Below are positions 9,467 to 18,728 of a DNA stretch of 64,000 bases, piece after piece; positions within the stretch are counted from its first letter, which is position 1, and each line of letters starts with the position of its first letter. This stretch comes from Fusobacterium ulcerans ATCC 49185 (GTDB lineage Bacteria > Fusobacteriota > Fusobacteriia > Fusobacteriales > Fusobacteriaceae). The notes below the pieces were generated by a model, which did no database searches, was not told the DNA's origin, and worked only from the letters and a program-made list of their open reading frames with translations. The stretch spans positions 2,294,001-2,358,000 of the forward strand of contig NZ_LR215979.1 in the NCBI RefSeq assembly GCF_900683735.1. The letters are read 5' to 3'. A program made the position numbers and the translations under genes.

Positions 9467-9525
9467 TTGAATTTATTTTTCTAAATATTTTTTTAAAAAA
9501 ATAGATTTTTTCATTACAATTGCTA

Positions 9526-9554
9526 TTGATATTATACAGTTTTTAAAGTATAAT
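9526..9554 (+). promoter_or_regulatory. Promoter of the trmB-malQ-glg operon
   Basis: TTGATA (9526-9531) and TATAAT (9549-9554) are 17 bases apart, a near-consensus sigma-70 promoter. Transcription should begin near 9561, just before the palindrome at 9567-9588. It probably drives the regulator and the whole glycogen operon, because no later gap exceeds 30 bases. Confidence 0.8.
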
Positions 9555-9566
9555 TAAATTAAGAAT

Positions 9567-9588
9567 AGTAGTACATAAATGTACTACT
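9567..9588. promoter_or_regulatory. Palindromic operator upstream of trmB-type gene
   Basis: A perfect inverted repeat: arm AGTAGTACAT, spacer AA, arm ATGTACTACT. It starts 12 bases after the -10 box, where a bound dimer would block initiation or early elongation. Its position before a regulator gene that heads the operon suggests autoregulation in response to a sugar. TrmB proteins of archaea also bind short palindromes, but this sequence is not one I can match to a published site. Confidence 0.65.
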
Positions 9589-9609
9589 TAAATATAGAGG
9601 GAGGAAGTT

Positions 9610-10395
9610 ATGCAGGATGTAGTAGACAAACTTATGAATTTCGGTTTCACAAGAACAGAAGCTGTAGTCTATATAACCTTGCTTAAATCAGGAAAAACAA
9701 ATGGTTATAAAATGGCTAAAGAACTAAATCTCTCAAGATCCACTGTTTATCAGGCTTTAGAGTCTTTATATAAAAATGGATATGTTTTTATGATTCCTAA
9801 TGGTAGTAAAGAATATGAAGCAAAAGAGCCTGAGATAATTTTTGAAGAAATAGAAAAGAAATTTCATAAAAATGCTGAAAGTATAAAACAACAACTTAAA
9901 AATATAGAAAGACCTTTAAAAAAAGATTATTATCTAAGAATAGAAGGCTATGAAAATATTCTACATACTCTTCACAGTATTATTAAAGATGCTGAAAAAG
10001 AAATATATCTGAATACAGATTTCAATCTTGAAATTATGGAATCTGATTTAAAGGAAGCAGCTAAAAGAGGAGTAAGAATTATTATATTTTCTTTTAATAA
10101 ATTAGAAGATATTGGAGAAAATATAGAATATTATCATAAGACTGAATTAAAAGAAACTCATAAAAATCCAAAAAGAATTATGATGGTAACTGATTTATGC
10201 AATAGTTTTGTAGTGACTAATACTGGTGATAAAATGATAGGCACTCTCACAGATAATGAAGTCTATGTACAGATAATCTCAGAACATATACACAGTGACA
10301 TCTATATGGCAAGATTAGCTAAAATATATGAAAAATCTTTTGAAAAGAAAATTAGTATAAACAGCCTTCATGAAAAGAAAAACTTTATTCAGTAA
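9610..10395 (+). CDS. TrmB-family transcriptional regulator of the glycogen operon
   Basis: A 261-residue regulator. Residues about 8-75 are a TrmB winged helix-turn-helix (FTRTEAVVYITLL, then KMAKELNLSRSTVYQALESL as recognition region), followed by a short coiled segment (about 85-105) and a C-terminal effector-like domain with a PLD-like fold typical of TrmB proteins (YENILHTLHSIIKDAEKEI). TrmB proteins sense sugars, often maltose or glucose. GAGGGAGG precedes ATG 9610. It is the first gene of a tightly packed run into malQ (11-base gap) and is preceded by a clear promoter and palindrome. Control of maltodextrin/glycogen metabolism is inferred from this position. Confidence 0.85.
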   Translation: MQDVVDKLMNFGFTRTEAVVYITLLKSGKTNGYKMAKELNLSRSTVYQALESLYKNGYVFMIPNGSKEYEAKEPEIIFEEIEKKFHKNAESIKQQLKNIERPLKKDYYLRIEGYENILHTLHSIIKDAEKEIYLNTDFNLEIMESDLKEAAKRGVRIIIFSFNKLEDIGENIEYYHKTELKETHKNPKRIMMVTDLCNSFVVTNTGDKMIGTLTDNEVYVQIISEHIHSDIYMARLAKIYEKSFEKKISINSLHEKKNFIQ

Positions 10396-10406
10396 CAGGG
10401 GGAAAA

Positions 10407-11921
10407 ATGTTTAAAAGAAGCAGTGGTATATTAATGCATATAACTTCTCTTCCAAGTGAATATGGAATAGGAGATTTTGGAAAAAAAGCATATGAATTTG
10501 TAGATTTTCTTGAAAAATCTAAACAGAAATTATGGCAGATACTCCCAATGGGTCCTACAGGATACGGGGATTCACCTTATCAGTCTTTCTCAGCTTTTGC
10601 AGGTAATCCTTATTTCATAGATTTAGAAGAATTTATAGAGCTTGGATACATAGATCATAATGACCTCTTGCCTTTAAGAGAAATAAACTATGAAGATAAT
10701 CTTGATTATGAACAGGTAAATGAAAGAAAAACTAAACTTTTAAAAAATATTTTTGAGATTTTCTGGAAAAAAACAGAAAAAAATGATGAAATAGAGGAAG
10801 ACTTCAAAAAATTTAAAACAAAAAATGCTTACTGGCTGGACAACTATGTTTTGTATATGGCATTAAAAGAAAAATTTTCTGGAAAGTCATGGCAAAACTG
10901 GCCTAAATGTTATAAATATAGAAATTTAAAAAAATTTGAAAAAAATGATGAAAATTTGAAAAAAAATATGGATTATTTTTCTTTTGTGCAATATACTTTC
11001 TATAAACAATGGTTTAAGTTAAAATCTTATGCTAATTCCAAAGGAATTTGCATAATTGGAGATATTCCTATCTTTGTAGCAACAGACAGTGCTGATACTT
11101 GGAGTGAATCAAAAATATTCCAATTTGATAAATATAAAAAACCAAAAAGAGTTTCAGGATGTCCTCCAGACTATTTTAGCAAAGATGGTCAACTGTGGGG
11201 AAATGTATTGTATGATTGGAAATATCTTAAAAAAACAAATTATGACTGGTGGATAAAAAGAATAGCTTACTGTTTTGAAATATATGATATTGTCAGAATA
11301 GATCATTTCAGAGGATTTGAAGCTTATTGGAGTATTCCGTCAAAAGATACTACTGCTGTAAGAGGACACTGGGAAAAAGGTCCTGGAATGGATTTTTTCA
11401 GAACTGTTGAAAGAAGATTAGGAAAGCTTCCAATAATAGCTGAAGACCTTGGCCTTCTTACTGAAAGAGTAAAGAAGCTTTTAAAGAGAAGCGGCTTTCC
11501 TGGAATGAAAGTACTTGAATTTGCTTTTGATTCAGAAAACAGCGACTATCTACCACATAAATATGAAGAAAATTGTGTAGCATATACAGGAACCCATGAT
11601 AACAATACTGTGACTGGATGGTATGAAACTATCTCTCCTGAAATTAAACATTATTGTGATGAGTATTTAAAAAATTATCTCAGTAAATTTGGGAGTGATT
11701 ACTGGCTTCCTATTAATCTTAGATTTATTGATGCAATATGGGCATCAAAAGCTAATATAGCTATAGCTCAAATGCAGGACTTTATTGGTTTAGGAGAAGA
11801 AGGAAGGATGAATGCTCCATCTACATTAGGAAAAAATTGGAAATGGAGGCTCAATGAAAAATATATTACAGATGAATTATGTAATAATATAAAGACAATA
11901 ACTAGAAAATTTAAAAGATAG
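10407..11921 (+). CDS. malQ: 4-alpha-glucanotransferase (amylomaltase)
   Basis: GH77 enzyme that disproportionates maltodextrins, feeding longer chains to glycogen phosphorylase and releasing glucose. At 504 residues it has the compact length of bacterial MalQ. It opens with the family hallmark RSSGILMHITSLPS and GYGDSPYQSFSAFAGNPY. The catalytic residues are present: nucleophile Asp299 in RIDHFRGFEAYW, acid/base Glu346 in IAEDLGLLT, and the transition-state Asp in THDNNTVTGWY. The ribosome site GGGGG lies seven bases before ATG 10407. It is second in the operon, 23 bases before glgP. Confidence 0.96.
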   Translation: MFKRSSGILMHITSLPSEYGIGDFGKKAYEFVDFLEKSKQKLWQILPMGPTGYGDSPYQSFSAFAGNPYFIDLEEFIELGYIDHNDLLPLREINYEDNLDYEQVNERKTKLLKNIFEIFWKKTEKNDEIEEDFKKFKTKNAYWLDNYVLYMALKEKFSGKSWQNWPKCYKYRNLKKFEKNDENLKKNMDYFSFVQYTFYKQWFKLKSYANSKGICIIGDIPIFVATDSADTWSESKIFQFDKYKKPKRVSGCPPDYFSKDGQLWGNVLYDWKYLKKTNYDWWIKRIAYCFEIYDIVRIDHFRGFEAYWSIPSKDTTAVRGHWEKGPGMDFFRTVERRLGKLPIIAEDLGLLTERVKKLLKRSGFPGMKVLEFAFDSENSDYLPHKYEENCVAYTGTHDNNTVTGWYETISPEIKHYCDEYLKNYLSKFGSDYWLPINLRFIDAIWASKANIAIAQMQDFIGLGEEGRMNAPSTLGKNWKWRLNEKYITDELCNNIKTITRKFKR

Positions 11922-11944
11922 ACAAATTATTAAAGGGAGAAAAT

Positions 11945-14326
11945 ATGAAAATTGAAAAAAATGAGTTAAAGAAACAAATTGAAAAATATGTAAAGATAAG
12001 TTTTGGTAAAGATATAACTGAAGCTAATGAATTTGAAATTTATAGAGCTTTAGGACAGGCTATTATGGAAGAAATCGCTGAAGACTGGTATGAAACAAAA
12101 AAACTTTATTCTCAAAAAAAACAGGCTTTTTACCTTTCAGCAGAATTTCTTATGGGTAGAGCATTAGGAAATAATCTTATTAATCTTGGATTATTAGGTG
12201 AAGTCAAAGAAGTATTGGCAGAATATGGTATTGATTATAATAAAATAGAAGATGAAGAAGAAGATTCTGCTTTAGGAAATGGTGGATTAGGAAGACTTGC
12301 TGCTTGTTTTTTAGATTCTCTTGCTACTCTTAATCTTCCTGGACAAGGATATGGTATCAGATATAGAAATGGTATCTTTAACCAATCATTTAAAGATGGA
12401 TATCAGGTAGAAAAACCTGAAACATGGCTTAAATATGGGGATGTATGGTCTGTTGAAAGACCAGCTGATGAAGTTATAGTAAGTTTTGGAGATGAAAATG
12501 TAAGAGCAGTTCCATATGATATGCCAATAATAGGTTATGGAACTAAAAATATAAATACTTTAAGGCTATGGGAAGCTCATTCTATAATAGACCTTGATCT
12601 TGGAAAATTCAATCAACAGGATTATCTTCATGCTACTCAGGAAAAAACTAGAGCAGAAGATATATCAAGAGTTCTTTATCCAAATGACTCAACTGATGAA
12701 GGGAAAAAATTAAGATTAAAACAACAGTATTTCTTTGTATCTGCATCATTGCAGGATATTTTAAGAAAATTTAAAAAAATACATGGAAGAAATTTTGATA
12801 AATTTGCTGAATTTACAGCAATTCAATTAAATGATACTCACCCTGTTATAGCTATTCCAGAATTAATGAGATTACTTTTAGATGTTGAGGGAGTGTCTTG
12901 GGAAAAGGCATGGGGAATAGTTGAAAAAACTTTCTCATATACTAACCATACTATATTGGCTGAGGCACTTGAAAAATGGTGGGTAGGACTTTATGAGCAA
13001 GTTGTTCCAAGAGTATATCAAATAACTCAGGGAATAAATGATCAACTAAAAGGATTCCTTGCTGAAAAGTTTCCTAATGATCCAGCTAGACAAGGAAGAA
13101 TGGCTATTATACAAGGAAATATGATTCATATGGCATGGCTTGCTATATATGGAAGTCATACAATAAATGGAGTTGCTGCTCTTCATACAGAAATTCTTAA
13201 AAAGAAAGAATTAAAAGATTGGTATGAAATATACCCTGAAAGATTCCAAAATAAAACTAATGGTATAACACAAAGAAGATGGCTTCTTCAATCAAATCCA
13301 CAACTGGCAAAGCTTATAACTGAACTCCTTGGAGATAAATGGATTACTGATTTAAGCCAGTTAAAAAGATTAGAAGAATATGTTGAAGATGAAGGAATTT
13401 TAAGAAGAATTTTAGAAATCAAACACGAGAAAAAAATAGAATTAGTTAATTATTTGAGAGAAACTCAAGGGATAGAAATTAATCCAAATTCTATATTTGA
13501 TATGCAGATAAAAAGACTTCATGAATATAAAAGACAGCTTTTAAATATATTCCATGTTATAGGTCTATATCATAAATTAAAATTAAATCCATCTATGGAA
13601 TTTAATCCAGTTACTTATATCTATGGAGCAAAGGCTGCTCCAGGGTATCTTATGGCTAAAGGTATAATCAGACTCATCAATGAAGTTGCTCAGGTCGTAA
13701 ACAGAGATCCTGATATAAATGGAAAATTAAAAATAGTATTTGTTGAAAACTATAGAGTATCAGTAGCAGAAAAATTATTCCCAGCAGCAGATATTTCTGA
13801 ACAGATATCTACAGCAGGAAAAGAAGCTTCTGGAACTGGAAATATGAAATTTATGCTGAATGGTGCTTTAACTATTGGAACTCTAGATGGAGCTAATGTG
13901 GAAATAGTAGAAGAAGCAGGAATAGAAAATAACTATATTTTTGGATTAAAAGTTAATGAAATAGAAGAAATGAGAACAAAGGGATATGATCCTCATGTTC
14001 CATATAACAATATTCAAGGATTAAAAAGAATAGTTGATTCACTGATTGATGGTACTTTCAACGATCTTGGAACTGGAATCTATGGAAATATTCATAGATC
14101 TCTTATGGAAAATGCTCCTTGGCAACAAGCTGACCAATACTTTGTATTAGAGGATTTTGAATCTTACAGAAAAGCTCAAAAGACTATTAATAAAGAATAC
14201 AGAGATAGAATGGGATGGGCTAAAAAACAGCTTATGAATATTGCTAATGCAGGAAAATTCTCATCTGACAGAACTATAAAGGAATATGCAGATGAAATAT
14301 GGCATATAGAACCAGCTAAATTATAA
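11945..14326 (+). CDS. glgP: Glycogen/maltodextrin phosphorylase
   Basis: GT35 enzyme that releases glucose-1-phosphate from alpha-1,4-glucan ends. At 793 residues it is typical of the family. EDSALGNGGLGRLAACFLDS and the PLP-lysine motif EASGTGNMKFMLNGAL are visible; Lys635 should form the Schiff base with pyridoxal phosphate. IQLNDTHPVIAIPELMR is another phosphorylase signature. AAAGGGAG precedes ATG 11945. It sits in the operon between malQ and glgB, so degradation and synthesis enzymes are co-transcribed, as in other anaerobes that cycle glycogen. Confidence 0.96.
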   Translation: MKIEKNELKKQIEKYVKISFGKDITEANEFEIYRALGQAIMEEIAEDWYETKKLYSQKKQAFYLSAEFLMGRALGNNLINLGLLGEVKEVLAEYGIDYNKIEDEEEDSALGNGGLGRLAACFLDSLATLNLPGQGYGIRYRNGIFNQSFKDGYQVEKPETWLKYGDVWSVERPADEVIVSFGDENVRAVPYDMPIIGYGTKNINTLRLWEAHSIIDLDLGKFNQQDYLHATQEKTRAEDISRVLYPNDSTDEGKKLRLKQQYFFVSASLQDILRKFKKIHGRNFDKFAEFTAIQLNDTHPVIAIPELMRLLLDVEGVSWEKAWGIVEKTFSYTNHTILAEALEKWWVGLYEQVVPRVYQITQGINDQLKGFLAEKFPNDPARQGRMAIIQGNMIHMAWLAIYGSHTINGVAALHTEILKKKELKDWYEIYPERFQNKTNGITQRRWLLQSNPQLAKLITELLGDKWITDLSQLKRLEEYVEDEGILRRILEIKHEKKIELVNYLRETQGIEINPNSIFDMQIKRLHEYKRQLLNIFHVIGLYHKLKLNPSMEFNPVTYIYGAKAAPGYLMAKGIIRLINEVAQVVNRDPDINGKLKIVFVENYRVSVAEKLFPAADISEQISTAGKEASGTGNMKFMLNGALTIGTLDGANVEIVEEAGIENNYIFGLKVNEIEEMRTKGYDPHVPYNNIQGLKRIVDSLIDGTFNDLGTGIYGNIHRSLMENAPWQQADQYFVLEDFESYRKAQKTINKEYRDRMGWAKKQLMNIANAGKFSSDRTIKEYADEIWHIEPAKL

Positions 14327-14372
14327 ACTGGTTCATGTAACATCTTTGTTATCAAGGAGGTGGCGTTTTAAA

Positions 14373-16343
14373 ATGGAGAGAGAACTAGATGTGTATCTTT
14401 TTCATAGAGGAGAACACAGAGAAGTATATAACTATATGGGAGCACATTTAAATAAAAATTCAGTTATATTCAGAGTATGGGCCCCTCATGCTAAATCAGT
14501 TGCTGTTGTTGGAGATTTCAATGAATGGACTGGTTATAACCATATGATGAAAAGAATAAATAATGAAGGCATATGGGAACTTGAAATACCAAATCTTAAA
14601 AAACTGGAAAAATATAAATATAGAGTAGAAGGTGCTGATGGAAGAGTGGAAATGAAAGCTGATCCTTATGCCTTTTATTCTGAAATGAGACCTAATACAG
14701 CTTCTATTATCTATGATATTCCTAAATTCAAGTGGGCAGATAAAAGATGGCTGAATAAAAGAACTACTGGATTAGATAAACCAATTAATATATATGAAGT
14801 GCATTTAGGTTCTTGGAAGAGAGGAATCCATGGAGAATGGCTGAACTATAAAGATTCTGCTATTATGCTTGCTGAATATCTAAAAGAAATGAACTATACT
14901 CACATTGAGATAATGCCTATAAATGAATATCCTCTTGATGCTTCTTGGGGATATCAGGCTACTGGATATTACTCAGTTACAAGCAGATATGGAACGCCAG
15001 AAGACTTTATGTTTCTTGTAAACCTTATGCATAAAAATAATATTGGAGTCATTTTAGACTGGGTGCCTGGACATTTCTGTAAAGATGCTCATGGACTCTA
15101 TAGATTTGATGGAACTCCAACTTATGAGTATTTAGATTCAAGAATTGGAGAAAATAAAGAATGGGGTACTTGCAACTTTGATGTTACAAGAAATGAAGTT
15201 AAAAGTTTTTTAATATCTAACCTTACTTACTGGTTCAAAGAATTCCATATAGATGGTGTAAGAATGGATGCAGTAGCTAATATGCTCTACCTATCATATG
15301 GAAAAGATGGAGAAGATGATTTAAGAAATAAATATGGTGGAAAAGAAAATCTAGGTGCTGTGGATTTCTTTAAAGAATTAAATTCTGTTGTGCATGATGA
15401 TTTCCCAGATGTTCTTGTAATAGCAGAAGACTCTACTGCATGGCCTAATGTTACTAAACACCCTATTGATGGTGGACTTGGATTTGACAGCAAATGGAAT
15501 ATGGGATGGATGAATGATACACTTAAATATTTTAGTATAGATCCTATATTCAGATATCAACATCATGGAAAGCTGACTTTCTCATTTATGTATGCTTTCT
15601 CTGAAAATTATGTACTCCCTCTATCACATGATGAAGTAGTACATGGTAAAAAATCAATAATTGAAAAAATGCCTGGATATTATGAAGATAAACTAGCTCA
15701 TACTAGATCTCTTTATTCTTATCAAATAGCTCATCCTGGAAAAAAATTAAATTTTATGGGAAATGAATTTGCTCATGGGCTTGAATGGAGATTTTATGAA
15801 TCTCTTGAATGGCATCTATTAGAGCAAAATACTGGAAATAAAGAAGTACAGGCTTATGTAAAAGCTTTAAATACACTTTATCTTGAAGATAAATCTCTAT
15901 GGGAAGACAGCTGGGATACATTTGAATGGATAGAACATGAAAATTATACTGAAAATATGCTTGCCTTTCTAAGAAAAACAAAAGATTTCAAAGAACATTT
16001 AATAGTAGTCTTTAACTTTTCTGGTGAAGACAGAAAAAAATACAAAATTGGAGTACCAGAAAATAAAATATATAATGTTATCCTAAACAGTGATGACAAA
16101 AAATTTGGTGGAAAGGGAACTGCTAAAAAGAAAACATACAAACCTATTGACAAGAGCTGGAACTATAGAGAACAGCATATAGAATTGGATATCCCTAGAA
16201 ACACAGTAATTTTTTTAAAAACTGAAAAGGTTGAAAAGAAAAAAGGAGGAGTAAAGGGAAAAGGGAATGGGAAAGAAGCAGTAATAGAAACAACTGTAAC
16301 AAAATCATCAACTAAAAAAGAAAATAAAAAGTTAGCCAAATAG
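14373..16343 (+). CDS. glgB: 1,4-alpha-glucan branching enzyme
   Basis: Forms alpha-1,6 branches in glycogen. Start choice: the frame is open from TTG 14346, but AAGGAGGTGG at 14354-14363 lies inside that extension and correctly precedes ATG 14373, giving 656 residues. An N-terminal CBM48 module (VIFRVWAPHAKSVAVVGDFNEW) is followed by the GH13 barrel with YEVHLGSWKRG, nucleophile Asp299 in GVRMDAVANML, acid/base Glu352 in VIAEDSTAWP, and LPLSHDEVVHGK. The short form lacks the second N-terminal module of E. coli GlgB. Unusual is a Lys-rich tail of about 45 residues after the final beta domain, probably disordered. Confidence 0.95.
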   Translation: MERELDVYLFHRGEHREVYNYMGAHLNKNSVIFRVWAPHAKSVAVVGDFNEWTGYNHMMKRINNEGIWELEIPNLKKLEKYKYRVEGADGRVEMKADPYAFYSEMRPNTASIIYDIPKFKWADKRWLNKRTTGLDKPINIYEVHLGSWKRGIHGEWLNYKDSAIMLAEYLKEMNYTHIEIMPINEYPLDASWGYQATGYYSVTSRYGTPEDFMFLVNLMHKNNIGVILDWVPGHFCKDAHGLYRFDGTPTYEYLDSRIGENKEWGTCNFDVTRNEVKSFLISNLTYWFKEFHIDGVRMDAVANMLYLSYGKDGEDDLRNKYGGKENLGAVDFFKELNSVVHDDFPDVLVIAEDSTAWPNVTKHPIDGGLGFDSKWNMGWMNDTLKYFSIDPIFRYQHHGKLTFSFMYAFSENYVLPLSHDEVVHGKKSIIEKMPGYYEDKLAHTRSLYSYQIAHPGKKLNFMGNEFAHGLEWRFYESLEWHLLEQNTGNKEVQAYVKALNTLYLEDKSLWEDSWDTFEWIEHENYTENMLAFLRKTKDFKEHLIVVFNFSGEDRKKYKIGVPENKIYNVILNSDDKKFGGKGTAKKKTYKPIDKSWNYREQHIELDIPRNTVIFLKTEKVEKKKGGVKGKGNGKEAVIETTVTKSSTKKENKKLAK

Positions 16344-16370
16344 TATTACATCAAATATTAGGAGGAAGTT

Positions 16371-17516
16371 ATGAAGAAAAAACAAATAATAGCTATGATA
16401 CTGGCTGGAGGACAAGGAAGCCGTTTATTAGATTTAACTGAAAAAATAGCTAAACCTGGAGTTCCATTTGGTGGAAAATATAGAATCATAGACTTTACTT
16501 TAAGTAATTGTTCTAACTCTGGAATAGATACAGTAGGAATACTTACTCAATATGAACCTCATATCCTTAATGATCACATTGGAAGAGGATCACCTTGGGA
16601 CTTAGATAGAATGGATGGAGGGGTAACTGTACTGCAGCCTCATACTAAAAAAAATGATGAAGGTGGATGGTATAAGGGAACTGCCAATGCTATCTATCAA
16701 AATATTCCATTTATAGATAAATATGATCCTGAAAATGTTTTAATTCTTTCAGGAGATCATATATATAAAATGGATTACGAAAAAATGCTTAAATTCCACA
16801 AAGAAAAAGATGCTGATGTAACTATTGGGGTATTTAACGTTCCAATGAAAGATGCTCCAAGCTTCGGTATTATGAATGCTAATGAAGATTATTCAATATA
16901 TGAGTTTGAAGAAAAACCAAAACAGCCAAAGAGTACTCTTGCATCAATGGGAATTTATATTTTTAAATGGAGTGTATTAAAAGATTATCTCCTTGAAGAT
17001 GAAAGAGATCCTGCTTCAAGCAATGACTTTGGTAAAAATATAATACCTAATCTACTAAATGATCATAAAAGATTGTTTGCATATCCGTTTGAAGGATACT
17101 GGAAAGATGTTGGAACTATTGAAAGTTTCTGGGATGCTCATATGGATCTTTTAAAACCAGATAATGAATTAAATATTTTTGATAAAGACTGGAAAATCAA
17201 TACTCGTCAAGGAATTTATCCTCCTCTGTATGTAAGTGATGATGCTGTAATTACAACTTCACTGGTTGACAAAGGTTGCGAGATAGAAGGTGTAGTTAAA
17301 AATTCTGTCATTTTCCCTGGTGTAAAAATTGGAAAAAATAGTAAAGTCATCAATTCTGTAATAATGCAGGATACAGTTATTGAAGAAAATGTTATTATAA
17401 ACAAAGCAATTATAGCTGATGAAGTAGTTATCAAGAAAAATACAGTTATTGGAGATGATACTGAAATTGCTGTTATTGGTCATGGAAGAATAATAAAAAG
17501 CGAAGTTATAAAATAA
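16371..17516 (+). CDS. glgC: Glucose-1-phosphate adenylyltransferase, catalytic subunit
   Basis: Makes ADP-glucose from ATP and glucose-1-phosphate, the committed step of glycogen synthesis. The 381-residue protein has an intact nucleotidyltransferase motif ([20 protein letters not shown]), the metal-binding [13 protein letters not shown], and the substrate motif [10 protein letters not shown]. The C-terminal third is a left-handed beta-helix with hexapeptide repeats. GGAGG precedes ATG 16371. Together with the adjacent glgD it probably forms a heteromeric enzyme, as in Bacillus. Confidence 0.96.
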   Translation: MKKKQIIAMILAGGQGSRLLDLTEKIAKPGVPFGGKYRIIDFTLSNCSNSGIDTVGILTQYEPHILNDHIGRGSPWDLDRMDGGVTVLQPHTKKNDEGGWYKGTANAIYQNIPFIDKYDPENVLILSGDHIYKMDYEKMLKFHKEKDADVTIGVFNVPMKDAPSFGIMNANEDYSIYEFEEKPKQPKSTLASMGIYIFKWSVLKDYLLEDERDPASSNDFGKNIIPNLLNDHKRLFAYPFEGYWKDVGTIESFWDAHMDLLKPDNELNIFDKDWKINTRQGIYPPLYVSDDAVITTSLVDKGCEIEGVVKNSVIFPGVKIGKNSKVINSVIMQDTVIEENVIINKAIIADEVVIKKNTVIGDDTEIAVIGHGRIIKSEVIK

Positions 17517-17535
17517 GCTTACAAGGGAGGACTTT

Positions 17536-18705
17536 ATGCTAAATAATTATATGGCTATAATATTTTTAGCCGAATCTCTAGATAATATCAGATCTCTTAC
17601 TAAAATGAGACCTCTGGCATCTGTTCCAGTAGGTGGAACTTATAGAATAATAGATTTTGCTTTATCAAACTTGGTTAATGCTGGAATAAGAAATGTTGGT
17701 ATTTTTGGTGGAAATGAAGATATGAATTCACTTACTGACCATATTGGTAGAGGTACAGAATGGGATTTAGATAGAAAAAAAGATGGTATATTCATTTTCA
17801 AACAAATGGCTGACTCTACTTATTCAACTAATGTAAAAAGAGTTAAAAAGAATATGGAATATTTCTTCCGTAGCAAACAACAAAATGTAGTTATATTAAG
17901 TTCTCATATGGTATGTAATATTGATATTGCTGATGTTGTAAAAAAACATGAAGAAAGTGGAAAAGATGTTACTCTTGTATATAAAAAAGTAGACAATGCA
18001 AATGAAAGATTTGATAATTGTGACAGTGTAAAAGTTGGAGAAAATGGGGAAATATTAGGAATTGGACAAAATCTTTTCTTTAAAAAAGATGAAAATATTT
18101 CTATGGAAACTTTCATTATAAAAAAAGAACTTCTGATAAAATTAATATGTGATGGAATTCAAGATGGAGCTTATTACACAGTAAAAGATCTTATCTCTAG
18201 AAATGTAGCTAGATTAAGCATAAATGGCTATGAATTTAAAGGATATTTGGCTTGTATAAATTCAACTAAAGAATATTTCGATTTCAATATGGATCTTCTG
18301 AACAAAGAAACTAGAGATGATATATTTAATAAAGATGGAAGAAAAATATATACTAAAACAAAAGATACTCCCCCATCAATGTTTAAAGAAAAAGCTGAAA
18401 TAGTAAATTCGGTTATAGCTAATGGATGTATTTTAGGTGGAAAAGTTAAAAACTCTATTTTAGCTAGAGGAGCTACAGTTGAAGAGGGAGCTATAGTTGA
18501 AGATAGTATTCTTTTACAAGATAGTGTTGTTAAATCTGGAGCTGTATTGAAAAATATAATTGTAGATAAAAATAATGTAATCAAATGTAATGAAAGACTA
18601 AGTGCTTCTAGAAATTACCCTTTAGTTATTGAAAAGAGCATCAAATGGGATAAAGAACACTACAGAGATCTTTTAGAATATCTAAAAGGTAAGGGTAGAG
18701 ATTAG
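17536..18705 (+). CDS. glgD: GlgD, regulatory-type subunit of ADP-glucose pyrophosphorylase
   Basis: A 389-residue paralogue of GlgC. It keeps the fold (GGTYRIIDFALSNLVNAGIRNVGIF and C-terminal hexapeptide repeats) but has lost catalytic features. The GGxGxRL loop is replaced by LAESLDNIRSLTKMRP, and the metal-binding GD pair by SSHMVCNIDI. This matches GlgD of Firmicutes, which modulates GlgC rather than catalysing. GGGAGG precedes ATG 17536; the gap to glgC is 19 bases. Confidence 0.93.
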   Translation: MLNNYMAIIFLAESLDNIRSLTKMRPLASVPVGGTYRIIDFALSNLVNAGIRNVGIFGGNEDMNSLTDHIGRGTEWDLDRKKDGIFIFKQMADSTYSTNVKRVKKNMEYFFRSKQQNVVILSSHMVCNIDIADVVKKHEESGKDVTLVYKKVDNANERFDNCDSVKVGENGEILGIGQNLFFKKDENISMETFIIKKELLIKLICDGIQDGAYYTVKDLISRNVARLSINGYEFKGYLACINSTKEYFDFNMDLLNKETRDDIFNKDGRKIYTKTKDTPPSMFKEKAEIVNSVIANGCILGGKVKNSILARGATVEEGAIVEDSILLQDSVVKSGAVLKNIIVDKNNVIKCNERLSASRNYPLVIEKSIKWDKEHYRDLLEYLKGKGRD

Positions 18706-18728
18706 TTCTTCATAAAGGAGTGATGAAG

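Noticed and set aside
14346-14372. TTG start nine codons upstream for glgB
   Set aside because: The extension covers the AAGGAGGTGG ribosome site that properly serves ATG 14373.
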